From Deferrisomatales bacterium (lineage in GTDB: Bacteria > Desulfobacterota > Deferrisomatia > Deferrisomatales > Deferrisomataceae): 39,953 nucleotides of DNA. The translations under genes were made by a program, and so were the position numbers. Numbering within the stretch: position 1 is the first letter of the stretch; every line of letters begins with the position of its first letter. The stretch lies in contig JAJRUI010000033.1 in assembly GCA_024277875.1 (NCBI GenBank), positions 1-39,953 on the forward strand. The letters are read 5' to 3'. Of this stretch, positions 1 to 6,839 are shown in pieces. Under the pieces are notes generated by a model that did no database searches, was not told the DNA's origin, and saw nothing but the letters and a program-made list of their open reading frames with translations.

Positions 1-46
1 CCTGGGTGTCGAGCACCAGCCGCTCGAACTGCGCGTCGTCGATCAC
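1..46 (-). CDS. Possible thioredoxin-like protein, N-terminal fragment
   Basis: Only the first 15 codons would lie in the window; the gene would continue off the left edge. Read from a GTG at 46, the peptide VIDDAQFERLVLDTQ resembles the start of thioredoxins (a short strand, then an acidic helix ahead of the strand leading to the CxxC motif). A GGAAAG stretch about 8 nt upstream could be its ribosome binding site. The active site is outside the window, so the call is tentative. The upstream hairpin at 94-141 separates it from the antiporter gene on the same strand. Confidence 0.3.
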   Translation of the reverse strand, partial: MIDDAQFERLVLDTQ

Positions 47-93
47 CGTGACCGCTTTCCGTTGGCGGGTTGTGGGGGCCGGCGCCCGGGTTC

Positions 94-141
94 TAGCAGG
101 ATGCGGAAAAACCCACGGATGGGGTTTTCCGCATCCTGCTA
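94..141. repeat. Dispersed hairpin element, copy 1 (possible bidirectional terminator)
   Basis: A near-perfect inverted repeat with arms TAGCAGGATGCGGAAAA and TTTTCCGCATCCTGCTA around an ACGGATG-type loop. An almost identical element lies at 16651-16693. The A/T tracts inside the stem could serve as a terminator in either direction. Here it sits between the antiporter 3' end and the partial gene at the left edge. A second, GC-only hairpin (225-231 with 245-251) lies just after the antiporter stop. Confidence 0.65.
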
Positions 142-269
142 ATGCTTTGGACGCCCGGGGGGGCTGCGGGGTTTACCCGGCCGGAAACCTCCCGTTCCGT
201 TTTCGCCGTTCCCACGGGGCAGCGGCCCGCCTGGCCAACGGCAGGGCGGGCAAAGGCTGGAGCCCCGCG

Positions 270-1460
270 TCAGGGCCGGTGTTTCGCCACCGGCGGGTGC
301 ACGGGCGCGACGGCCGGCTCCAGGCGGAACGACGCCTTGAGCAGGGCCGGGGTCGCCACCAGGCTGAGCGCCATGTTCAGGAGGGCCACGCCGGTCATCA
401 GGTCGGCCAGGGGCCCTGGGAAGGCTCCCTGGCGCACGGCCACGGCCACGATCACCAGGGACACCTCCATGCGCGGCAGCATCCCGATCCCGACCTGGAG
501 GGAGCGGATCCAGCCCAGCCGGGCGGCCAGGGCGCCCACCGCCGCACCGGCGAACTTGCCGCCGAAGCTGGCTGCGAGCAGTAGCGGGGCCACCCGGGCG
601 AGGCCCGTGGCCCGGTCGAGTTCCAGCACGGCCCCGAGGTGTAGAAAGAAAAGGGGGATGAACAGCCCGTAGGCGAGGGCGTGGACGCGGTCTAGGAGCT
701 TCTCCTCGCCCATGGTCTCCCGGATGGCCAGCCCGGCCACGAACGCGCCCGTGATCCCGGCGAGCCCCACGGACTCGGCAGCGGCGGCCAGCCCCAGGGC
801 GACGACGATCACGAAGGTCAGCGGCGCCTCGGGCAGGTGAACCCGGCGGAACAGCTGGTACAGACGGGGCAAGACCTTCCAGCCGAACAGCCCGGCTGCC
901 ACCAGGTAGCCGACGGCGCGGCCCAGCACGCCCGCCGGGGTGCCCGTGCCCAGCACCAGGGCCAGCAGGCCCAGGGCGATCACGTCGTCCAGGATGGCCG
1001 CGCCCACCAGGGTGGCGCCCACCCGGGTGCGGACCCTGTGGGCTTCGAGCAGGGTGACGGCCGTGATCCCGATACTCGTGGGGGTGAACAGGGCGCCCAC
1101 GGCCAGGGACGCCGGAAGGTCCATGCCCAGGGCCCGGGCCGCTGCCACACCGGCACCGAACGGGACGAGGACCCCGCCCAGGGCCACGAGGCTCGCCGGC
1201 AGCCCGGCCCGGCGGATGTCGGACAGGCTCGACTCGGTGCCCGTGACGAGCAGGAGGAACACCAGCCCGAGGTCGCTCAGGGCGGTGAACCCCTCGCTCC
1301 GGAGCACGCCGGGCAGGGGGCCGGCCACCTGGGCCAGGAGCAGTCCGGCCAGGATCTGGCCGAGGATCGGGGGCAGGCGGATGCGGTCGAACAGATGGCC
1401 CAAAAGCTTGGCCGACGCCAGGGCGATCGCCAGCCCCCCGAGGAACCACGCGGGGCTCAC
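270..1460 (-). CDS. CPA2-family monovalent cation/proton antiporter (KefB/Na+:H+ type)
   Basis: A 396-residue integral membrane protein, almost entirely hydrophobic helices with short loops, as in the Na_H_Exchanger family. The N-terminal part reads LPPILGQILAGLLLAQVAGP, the usual CPA2 opening. Residues 125-131 (FTPTSIG) and the paired aspartates at about 158-159 (AAILDDV) match the ion-binding core of electrogenic CPA2 exchangers. It lacks the C-terminal TrkA-N/RCK domain of KefB/KefC. The GTG start at 1460 overlaps the stop of the upstream CBS gene (GTGA), so the two are probably translationally coupled and the CBS protein may be a regulatory partner. Ion specificity cannot be read from sequence. 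Confidence 0.85.
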   Translation of the reverse strand: MSPAWFLGGLAIALASAKLLGHLFDRIRLPPILGQILAGLLLAQVAGPLPGVLRSEGFTALSDLGLVFLLLVTGTESSLSDIRRAGLPASLVALGGVLVPFGAGVAAARALGMDLPASLAVGALFTPTSIGITAVTLLEAHRVRTRVGATLVGAAILDDVIALGLLALVLGTGTPAGVLGRAVGYLVAAGLFGWKVLPRLYQLFRRVHLPEAPLTFVIVVALGLAAAAESVGLAGITGAFVAGLAIRETMGEEKLLDRVHALAYGLFIPLFFLHLGAVLELDRATGLARVAPLLLAASFGGKFAGAAVGALAARLGWIRSLQVGIGMLPRMEVSLVIVAVAVRQGAFPGPLADLMTGVALLNMALSLVATPALLKASFRLEPAVAPVHPPVAKHRP

Positions 1461-1969
1461 GCCGGTTCTCCCCGGGCCTGGAGCAGCTGCCGGAGCGCTC
1501 CCAGGAGCTGGACTGCGCCGATCTCCCCCACAATCCGGCCACCGTCCACCACCGGGATCACGAGCGCGCCCTTGGTTTCGACCACCCGCAGCACCTCCCG
1601 GCACGGCGTCTCGGGCGCCGCCGTGTGCAGGACCCGGTCCCGGGTGAAGCGGCAGATGCAGTCGGCACTGCCGTGGGCCAGGCTGCGGTGCCGGGCCCGG
1701 GCTGCGCGGGTGTAGGAGCCCTCTGCCGGCAGGATCGCCCGGAGCAGGTCCTGCCGGAGCAGCACGCTCCGGACCGCCAGGGACCGGCCGGGGGCGTCCA
1801 CGACCCACGCGTGGTCGGCCCCGACCAGCACGTCCAGGGCGCCGGCGATCGGCAGGTGGGGCGGGACGAACGCGAACGCGCCCACCTCCGGGTCCATCAC
1901 ATCGCGGGCGGGAAGGGCGTAGAACGCCGTGAACACCCGGCGTCGCTGTTCGGGGTCGGGACCGGTCAA
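1457..1969 (-). CDS. Tandem CBS-domain protein coupled to the antiporter
   Basis: A 170-residue soluble protein with two CBS motifs. The first runs from about residue 20 (ARDVMDPEVGAFAFVPPHLP) to 75; the second covers about 110-165 (GALVIPVVDGGRIVGEIGAV). CBS pairs bind adenine nucleotides and commonly regulate transporters. The start is a TTG at 1969 with a strong AGGAGG site 6 nt upstream. Its stop overlaps the antiporter start, which suggests that it senses energy charge for that transporter (inference from order and family). Confidence 0.8.
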   Translation of the reverse strand: MTGPDPEQRRRVFTAFYALPARDVMDPEVGAFAFVPPHLPIAGALDVLVGADHAWVVDAPGRSLAVRSVLLRQDLLRAILPAEGSYTRAARARHRSLAHGSADCICRFTRDRVLHTAAPETPCREVLRVVETKGALVIPVVDGGRIVGEIGAVQLLGALRQLLQARGEPA

Positions 1970-2116
1970 CGTGAGCCTCCTCTTCCCGTCACCATACCCC
2001 CGGCCGGCCGGCTGGGCCAGGCGGTCCCCCCCCGGGCTCCAGGGTGCGGTATGATGGGTGCGTTAGCCGCCCCGGGCGGGCGGTGGGGGTTTTCTGGTAA
2101 GGGCGGGAGGGATTCG

Positions 2117-2302
2117 ATGAACGGCTGCAACGACAACGCGCACGCGATCGGGGAGATCCTCAACGACCTGGAGGTGTCGGCCCGGGAGGTCCGCCGGAGC
2201 CTGGACTCCCGCAACCGGGTCGACCGGGAGCGGCTGGCCCGGGTACGCGATACCCTGGCCCGCACCCTCGAGGCCGTGGACCGGCTGCTGGCCGGAGGTT
2301 GA
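2117..2302 (+). CDS. Small hypothetical protein, helical
   Basis: A 61-residue protein starting at ATG 2117, with GGGAGGG upstream. It begins MNGCNDNAHAIGEILNDLEV and continues with a charged, Arg- and Leu-rich segment that should form one long amphipathic helix or coiled coil. There is no signal peptide or membrane segment, and I recognise no family. It stands alone between the divergent CBS/antiporter pair and the selC region. The codon bias and ribosome binding site look genuine. Confidence 0.6.
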   Translation: MNGCNDNAHAIGEILNDLEVSAREVRRSLDSRNRVDRERLARVRDTLARTLEAVDRLLAGG

Positions 2303-2345
2303 CCGCCGGCGTTCAGAACGACAAGATCACCCCGGCGAGCACTAC

Positions 2346-2386
2346 CGCCCCCCGGGGGGGCGGGCCGTGTCGGTCGGTGGCGGAGG
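2346..2386. repeat. Partial duplication of the selC 3' end and trailer
   Basis: These 41 bp match 2543-2583 at 40 of 41 positions, in direct orientation, 197 bp apart. The shared block covers the CG-rich hairpin downstream of selC, its trailer, and the last bases of tRNA-Sec including CCA. Beyond the block, similarity continues weakly (GGGAATCG in both). The 156 bp between the copies (2387-2542) contain no gene I can support. Confidence 0.75.
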
Positions 2387-2536
2387 GTGAAGGGAATCGC
2401 CCACTTCGTCGGCCCCGTCGTGGGGCCCCCAGCGTGGGCTCCCCTTCGCTCGCTGCCGCCCGCCTCCTGCGGGCTGTTCGTTCACTGGCCGCGCTCGCTA
2501 CGCTTCGATTCCCCTCTGGGCGGCGCGCGGAGGCGA

Positions 2537-2565
2537 ACGGCCCGCCCCCCTGGGGGGCGGGCCGT
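2537..2565 (-). terminator. Hairpin terminator downstream of selC
   Basis: A perfect inverted repeat: arms ACGGCCCGCCCCCC and its complement separated by a single base. It begins about 10 nt after the tRNA-Sec CCA end on the minus strand. There is no T-run, but it is well placed to terminate or process the tRNA transcript. Confidence 0.6.
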
Positions 2566-2574
2566 GTCGGTCGG

Positions 2575-2672
2575 TGGCGGAGGTAGATGGGAATCGAACC
2601 CACCGAAGACGCTGCTCACGCCTTCCACCGGATTTGAAGTCCGGGAGAGCCACCAGTGCCCTAGCTACCTCC
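2575..2672 (-). tRNA. selC: tRNA-Sec (anticodon UCA)
   Basis: Ninety-eight nucleotides including an encoded CCA. The acceptor stem has 8 bp (GGAGGTAG with CTACCTCC), the hallmark of selenocysteine tRNA. The anticodon arm reads CCGGACTTCAAATCCGG, giving anticodon TCA. A long variable arm (GGCGTGAGCAGCGTC region) and the T-arm GGTTCGATTCC follow. The organism therefore probably decodes UGA as selenocysteine; selA, selB and selD are not in this window, and I saw no obvious selenoprotein here. Confidence 0.95.
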
Positions 2673-2730
2673 GCCGGGGATTGTACGGGGGCGGGGACGG
2701 CGGGTCAACGCTCCCGGGCCGAGGAGTTCC

Positions 2731-3384
2731 ATGGGATCCGCGCTGCAGGTGGCCCTGGCCACGGCGGGATACGCCGTGCTCCACTCGCTGCTGCTCACCA
2801 ACACCGCACGCCTCGGCCTGGAAGCGGCGTTTGGACGCCGGGCGGTGCTGGGGTGTTTCCGGCTGGGGTACAACGCGGTGGCTGCCGTGCTGCTGGTGGC
2901 GCTCGTCGCGTACGCGGCCCGGCTGCCCGACGTCCCACTGGTGCGGGTGCCCGGCCCGGCCGCGTGGGGGTTGTGGGCGGCGAAGGTGGCAGCCGTGGGG
3001 TTCATCGTCTCGTGCGTGCGGCGGGTGGGGGCGGGCGGTTTCCTGGGGCTCGCCCACTGCAGGGCGTGGCGGCAAGGTGGCCCGGTGCCCGGCCCGGGCG
3101 TCGAGACCGGGCCGCTGGTCACGGACGGCCCGTACCGGCGGGTTCGCCACCCGATGTACGCCGCCGGGTTCGTGGTGCTGTGGGCCGACCCGGTGTGGAC
3201 GGCCAACCGGGTCGCGTTCGCCGGGGTCCTCACGGTGTACCTGTGGCTGGGGGCGCTCATCGAGGAGCGCAGGCTGGCCCGGTCGTTCGGGACGGCCTAC
3301 CGCCGGTACGCGGCTGCCACGCCCCGTTTTTTTCCGCGCCTCCTTGGAGGAAAACCGGCCTCCGGCCCCCCTTCCACGGCTTGA
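2731..3384 (+). CDS. Isoprenylcysteine carboxyl methyltransferase (ICMT/PEMT)-like membrane protein
   Basis: A 217-residue protein with about five hydrophobic segments. The C-terminal half has the ICMT/phospholipid methyltransferase signature: TDGPYRRVRHPMYAAGF at about residues 130-147 (the RHPxY SAM-binding motif), then a helix and the conserved E-R...F...Y..Y pattern (IEERRLARSFGTAYRRYAAA). Bacterial members methylate small or lipid substrates at the membrane; the substrate is unknown. The start ATG has GAGGAG upstream. The stop codon overlaps the -35 box of the next gene's promoter. Confidence 0.8.
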   Translation: MGSALQVALATAGYAVLHSLLLTNTARLGLEAAFGRRAVLGCFRLGYNAVAAVLLVALVAYAARLPDVPLVRVPGPAAWGLWAAKVAAVGFIVSCVRRVGAGGFLGLAHCRAWRQGGPVPGPGVETGPLVTDGPYRRVRHPMYAAGFVVLWADPVWTANRVAFAGVLTVYLWLGALIEERRLARSFGTAYRRYAAATPRFFPRLLGGKPASGPPSTA

Positions 3385-3408
3385 CTTTCTGCCCCGGTTT
3401 GGTAGGCT
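3381..3408 (+). promoter_or_regulatory. Sigma-70-like promoter for the GNAT gene
   Basis: TTGACT at 3381-3386, a 16-bp spacer, and TAGGCT at 3403-3408. The -35 box overlaps the stop codon of the upstream gene. The predicted start near 3415 leaves a leader of about 80 nt before the ATG at 3497. Confidence 0.5.
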
Positions 3409-3496
3409 GCGCCGGGATTTTCCACCCAAAGCAAGCGGGTTCGGCCGGGGTGGGTTCCGGCCCGGCGGCCCGATGAGTGCCCAGCGGGAGGAACGG

Positions 3497-4060
3497 ATGT
3501 TCAACTTCACGGTGTACCGAAAGTTCGTGAACCTCAACAACGGCAAGCGGGTGCTGCTCCGGCCCCTCCTGGAGGAGGACCACAAGCTGCTGTTCGATCT
3601 GTTCCACGACGCGAGCGAGGAGGACACCCGGTTCCTCAAGGACGAGGTGAAAAAGCCCCTCACCGTGGAGCGGTGGATCGCCAACCTGGACTACGACCGG
3701 GTGATGCCCCTGGTCGCCTACTGTGACGGCCGGATCGTGGGGGACTGCGCCCTGTACCGGGGGACCAAGACGATCCGCCACATCGGGGAGATCCGGATCT
3801 TCCTGGCCCAGGACTTCCGGGGCGTCGGGCTGGGCAGCCGGATGATCCTGGAGACCGCAGAGGTCGCCAAGAAGGTCGATCTGCACTTCCTCAAGGCCGA
3901 GGTGATCCTGGACCACGTGAAGGTGGTCCGGGCGTTCCGGCGGCTGGGGTTCGATCTGCGGTGCACCCTGGACGACTACTTCATGCGCAGGGACGGGGTG
4001 ACCCACGACATCGCCCTGATGATGAAACGCCTGACCCGGCAGGAGGAGTACACGTTCTGA
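3497..4060 (+). CDS. GNAT-family N-acetyltransferase
   Basis: A 187-residue protein with a GNAT fold. Acetyl-CoA-binding motif A is visible as IRIFLAQDFRGVGLGSRMI (about residues 100-118), followed by a helix and the strand/helix FLKAEVILDHVKVVRAFRRLGF typical of motif B. It may act on a small molecule or a protein; the substrate is not inferable. The ATG at 3497 has a strong GGGAGGA site; an in-frame ATG at 3473 would add eight residues but lacks one. It is followed directly by a strong terminator, so it is probably monocistronic. Confidence 0.8.
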   Translation: MFNFTVYRKFVNLNNGKRVLLRPLLEEDHKLLFDLFHDASEEDTRFLKDEVKKPLTVERWIANLDYDRVMPLVAYCDGRIVGDCALYRGTKTIRHIGEIRIFLAQDFRGVGLGSRMILETAEVAKKVDLHFLKAEVILDHVKVVRAFRRLGFDLRCTLDDYFMRRDGVTHDIALMMKRLTRQEEYTF

Positions 4061-4083
4061 CCGGTGGAGGTCGTGGGACGAAG

Positions 4084-4115
4084 GCACCCTCCCGGACGCC
4101 GGGAGGGTGCTTTCG
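4084..4115 (+). terminator. Rho-independent terminator after the GNAT gene
   Basis: Stem GCACCCTCCCGG with CCGGGAGGGTGC (4084-4110) and a short loop, followed by a short TTT tract. It lies 24 nt past the GNAT stop. Confidence 0.8.
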
Positions 4116-4167
4116 CGAGGCGCGGGGGCGAACGCGTCCCGGGATGGACGCCAAGGGGAGGGATTTC

Positions 4168-4743
4168 GTGAGAAGGGTGGCGATCGGGGCGGGGGTGCTG
4201 GCCCTGGCAGCGGTTGCGGTGGCTGCGCAGCCGGGCGGCGACGAGAGCGCCCGGGTGGAGCAGGCCCGGCAGACCGTGCAACTCCTGGGGCAGGAACTCC
4301 GGAGCGCCCTGACCGAGGCCCTTCGTGCCGGCGGTCCGACGGCGGCGATCGGGGTGTGCCGGATCCGGGCACCAGAGGGCGCGGCCACGGTCAGCGCCCG
4401 GACGGGCCGCAAGGTGGGCCGGACGAGCCTTCGCTACCGCAACCCGGCCAACGCGCCCGACCCGTGGGAGCGGCAAGTACTGGCGTCGTTCGAGGCCCGG
4501 CTGGCTTCCGGCGAACCGCCGGGGCGGCTCGAGCATCACGCGGTGGTGGACCGGGGCGGCCGGCGGGTGTTCCGGTACATGAAGGCGATCCCCACCCGGA
4601 AGATGTGCCTGGTGTGCCACGGCGAGGCCCTGGACCCGTTGCTGGCCGCCCGGCTCGACGAGGTGTATCCCGGCGATCGGGCTAGGGGGTTCCGGGTGGG
4701 GGAACTCCGGGGCGCGTTCACGGTCGAGTGGGTGCTGGAGTGA
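4168..4743 (+). CDS. DUF3365 (Tll0287-like) heme c protein, exported
   Basis: A 191-residue protein with a signal peptide (RRVAIGAGVLALAAVAVAAQ). The body matches the DUF3365/Tll0287-like heme domain: a helical N-terminal part with AIGVCRIRAPE, a KVGRTSLRYRNPANAP segment, and a single c-type heme motif CLVCH at about residues 147-151. Members are periplasmic redox or signalling heme proteins; the partner is unknown. The GTG at 4168 with GGGGAGGG upstream is preferred over the in-frame ATG at 4144, which has no ribosome binding site. The 3' end overlaps the next gene. Confidence 0.8.
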   Translation: MRRVAIGAGVLALAAVAVAAQPGGDESARVEQARQTVQLLGQELRSALTEALRAGGPTAAIGVCRIRAPEGAATVSARTGRKVGRTSLRYRNPANAPDPWERQVLASFEARLASGEPPGRLEHHAVVDRGGRRVFRYMKAIPTRKMCLVCHGEALDPLLAARLDEVYPGDRARGFRVGELRGAFTVEWVLE

Positions 4744-4970
4744 ACGGCGGTGAACGGGAGGTGGTGCTGCGCACCGAGTGGATCCGCCTGGACCAGCTCC
4801 TGAAGCGGGTCGACGCGGTCCAGGGCGGGGGTGAAGCAAAGGTGCGGATCCAGGCGGGGGAGGTCCGGGTGAACGGCGCCGTGGAGACGCGCCGGGGGCG
4901 CAAGCTCCGGCCCGGGGACCGGGTCGCATTCGCCGGGGGCGTGTTCCGGGTGGTGGCCCCGCCGGCGTGA
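4740..4970 (+). CDS. Small S4-domain RNA-binding protein (YbcJ/RlbA-like)
   Basis: About 76 residues that are essentially one S4 domain: IRLDQLLKRVDAVQ, then a GGGEAKVRIQAGEVRVNGAVETRRG core, and the closing KLRPGDRVAF strand. Such stand-alone S4 proteins bind rRNA or tRNA. The likely start GTG 4740 overlaps the stop of the DUF3365 gene (GTGA); GTG 4728 and later GTGs in frame are alternatives. It ends just ahead of a bidirectional terminator. Confidence 0.7.
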   Translation: MNGGEREVVLRTEWIRLDQLLKRVDAVQGGGEAKVRIQAGEVRVNGAVETRRGRKLRPGDRVAFAGGVFRVVAPPA

Positions 4971-4994
4971 CGAAGGCGTCCCCAGCTGAAAAAA

Positions 4995-5026
4995 CGAAAG
5001 CCCCGCCGTTGCCGGCGGGGCTTTCG
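4995..5026. terminator. Bidirectional terminator between the S4 gene and hcp
   Basis: Inverted repeat CGAAAGCCCCGCCG with CGGCGGGGCTTTCG around a short loop, preceded by an A-run (4989-4994). It serves the plus-strand S4 gene and the convergent minus-strand hcp gene. Confidence 0.8.
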
Positions 5027-5044
5027 TGGTTCTGGCTGCCGCGA

Positions 5045-6676
5045 TCAGGCGGCGCCCAGGATCGCCTGGAGGTCTTCGTCCGGGGTGCTGATCGGCTTCA
5101 GGTCGAAGTTGTCCACCAGCACCTGGAGCACGTTGGGGGTGATGAACGCCGGCAGGGTGGGCCCGATCCGGATGCCCTTGATCCCCAGGTGGAGCAGGGA
5201 GAGCAGGATCGAGACGGCCTTTTGCTCGTACCAGGACAGGACCAGGGACAGGGGCAGGTCGTTCACCTCGCACTCGAACGCGTTGGCCAGGGCCACCGCG
5301 ATCTGCACCGCGGAGTACGCGTCGTTGCACTGGCCGACGTCGAGCAGGCGCGGGATGCCGCCGATGTCCCCGAGCTTCTTGTCGAAGAACCGGAACTTGC
5401 CGCAGGCCAGGGTCAGGATCACGGTGTCGGCCGGGGCCTTCTCCACGAACTCGGTGTAGTAGTTGCGGCCCGGTTTGGCGCCGTCGCAGCCGCCCACCAG
5501 GAAGAAGTGCTTGATCGCGCCGGCCTTCACGCCTTCGATCACCTTGTCGGCCACGCCCAGCACCGCGTTGCGGGCAAACCCCACCATCACCGAGCCGTTG
5601 TCCGCGTCCTCGGCAAACCCGGGCAGGGCCAGGGCCCGCTCGATCACCGGGCCGAACGCGCCGTTGGCCACGTGGGTGACGCCGGGCCAGCCCACCAGGC
5701 CGGTGGTGAAGATGTTCTCCATGTACGCCTTGGGATCCTGGATGCAGTTGGTGGTCATCAGGATCGCGCCCGGGAACGCGGCGAACTCCTTTTTCTGGTT
5801 CTGCCAGGCCGTGCCGTAGTGGCCGTAGAAGTGGTCGTACTTCTTGAGTTCCGGGTACCCGTGGGCCGGGAGCATCTCGCCGTGGGTGTAGATGGTGATG
5901 CCCTTGCCCTGGGTCTGGTCGAGCAGGTCCTTGAGGTCCTGCAGGTCGTGGCCCGACACCAGGATCGCCTTGCCCTTCTTGTGGCCGAGGGGGACCTCGG
6001 TGGGCACGGGATGGCCGAACCGGCCGGTGTTCCCCGCGTCCAGCAGTTCCATCGCCTTCAGGTTCGCCTCGCCGGTCCCCAGGGTCAGCCCCACCCAGTC
6101 CTGGAGCCCGAGGCTCTTGTCGGTGAGCTTGGCCATGGCCTCGTGGATGAACGCGTACACCGACGGGTCCTCGTGGCCGAGGATCGCGGCGTGGTCCGCG
6201 TAGGCGGCCGTGCCGCGCAGGCCGTACAGGGTGGTCTCCTGGAGGCTCTTGATGTCGTCGTCCCGGTCCCAGTCGATCGGTAGCCCGACCTCCTCACCCT
6301 GTTTGACGAGCCCTTCCAGGTCGGCGGCCGGGGCAAAGGTGGCGGCCGGATCGTCGAACGAAGTCTGTCCGCCGGCTGCGGCGACCCTGTCCTTGAGGGC
6401 GTCGCGCTTGGCCACGGCTTCGCGGATCAGGGCCTCGAACCGGTCCGGGTCGAAGTCCACGTTGGTCAGGGTCGAAAAGATGGCCTTGGCCGTGAACCGG
6501 TCCACGTCCAGGTCCTCGACCCCCACCTTGCGTCCGGCCACCGCGACCTGGCTCAGGCCGCGCACGGCGTAGGTGAGCAGATCCTGGAGCGCAGCGACCT
6601 GGGGGGTCTTTCCGCACACCCCGAACTTGGTGCAGCCGGTTCCCTGGGCGGTCTGTTCGCACTGGTTGCAAAACAT
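5045..6676 (-). CDS. hcp: Hydroxylamine reductase / hybrid-cluster protein (prismane)
   Basis: A 543-residue Hcp. The N-terminal cysteines are C3, C6, C15 and C21 (MFCNQCEQT, GTGC, GVCGK), the strict-anaerobe arrangement that binds a [4Fe-4S] cluster rather than [2Fe-2S]. Hybrid-cluster ligand regions are visible downstream: CIQDPK, GGCDGAKPGRNYY, LACGKFRF and the DVGQCNDAYS motif. Hcp reduces hydroxylamine and nitric oxide in the cytoplasm under nitrosative stress. An AGGAGG site precedes the ATG. No hcr reductase gene is adjacent, as is usual in anaerobes. An FNR/HcpR-type site lies upstream at 6770-6783. Confidence 0.95.
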   Translation of the reverse strand: MFCNQCEQTAQGTGCTKFGVCGKTPQVAALQDLLTYAVRGLSQVAVAGRKVGVEDLDVDRFTAKAIFSTLTNVDFDPDRFEALIREAVAKRDALKDRVAAAGGQTSFDDPAATFAPAADLEGLVKQGEEVGLPIDWDRDDDIKSLQETTLYGLRGTAAYADHAAILGHEDPSVYAFIHEAMAKLTDKSLGLQDWVGLTLGTGEANLKAMELLDAGNTGRFGHPVPTEVPLGHKKGKAILVSGHDLQDLKDLLDQTQGKGITIYTHGEMLPAHGYPELKKYDHFYGHYGTAWQNQKKEFAAFPGAILMTTNCIQDPKAYMENIFTTGLVGWPGVTHVANGAFGPVIERALALPGFAEDADNGSVMVGFARNAVLGVADKVIEGVKAGAIKHFFLVGGCDGAKPGRNYYTEFVEKAPADTVILTLACGKFRFFDKKLGDIGGIPRLLDVGQCNDAYSAVQIAVALANAFECEVNDLPLSLVLSWYEQKAVSILLSLLHLGIKGIRIGPTLPAFITPNVLQVLVDNFDLKPISTPDEDLQAILGAA

Positions 6677-6741
6677 GGCGTACCTCCTCGTTGCTGTTTG
6701 GGGAATGGACGCCCCGCGGGGCGCTCGACTTTGTTGAAGGG

Positions 6742-6783
6742 ACTGTACCGGAAAAAAAAGGGGGGTTCCTTGAGTCAGATCAA
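6742..6783 (-). promoter_or_regulatory. Class II FNR/HcpR-type activator site and -10 box for hcp
   Basis: On the minus strand the dyad TTGA-N6-TCAA (6783-6770) matches the CRP/FNR-superfamily box used by HcpR, DNR and FNR. A -10 hexamer TACAGT lies at 6747-6742. Taking +1 at about 6735, the dyad centre (6776.5) falls at -41.5, the class II activator position. No -35 box is needed in that design. It controls hcp, whose start is 59 nt beyond the predicted +1. Confidence 0.7.
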
Positions 6784-6839
6784 ACCTACCGCAATCGGGT
6801 TCCACGTCAAGGGCGATTCCCCCAGGTGGTGGCAACCCC

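Noticed and set aside
2387-2542. A second tRNA next to selC
   Set aside because: Only the trailer and a few 3' bases are tRNA-like; no anticodon arm or acceptor partner can be folded.
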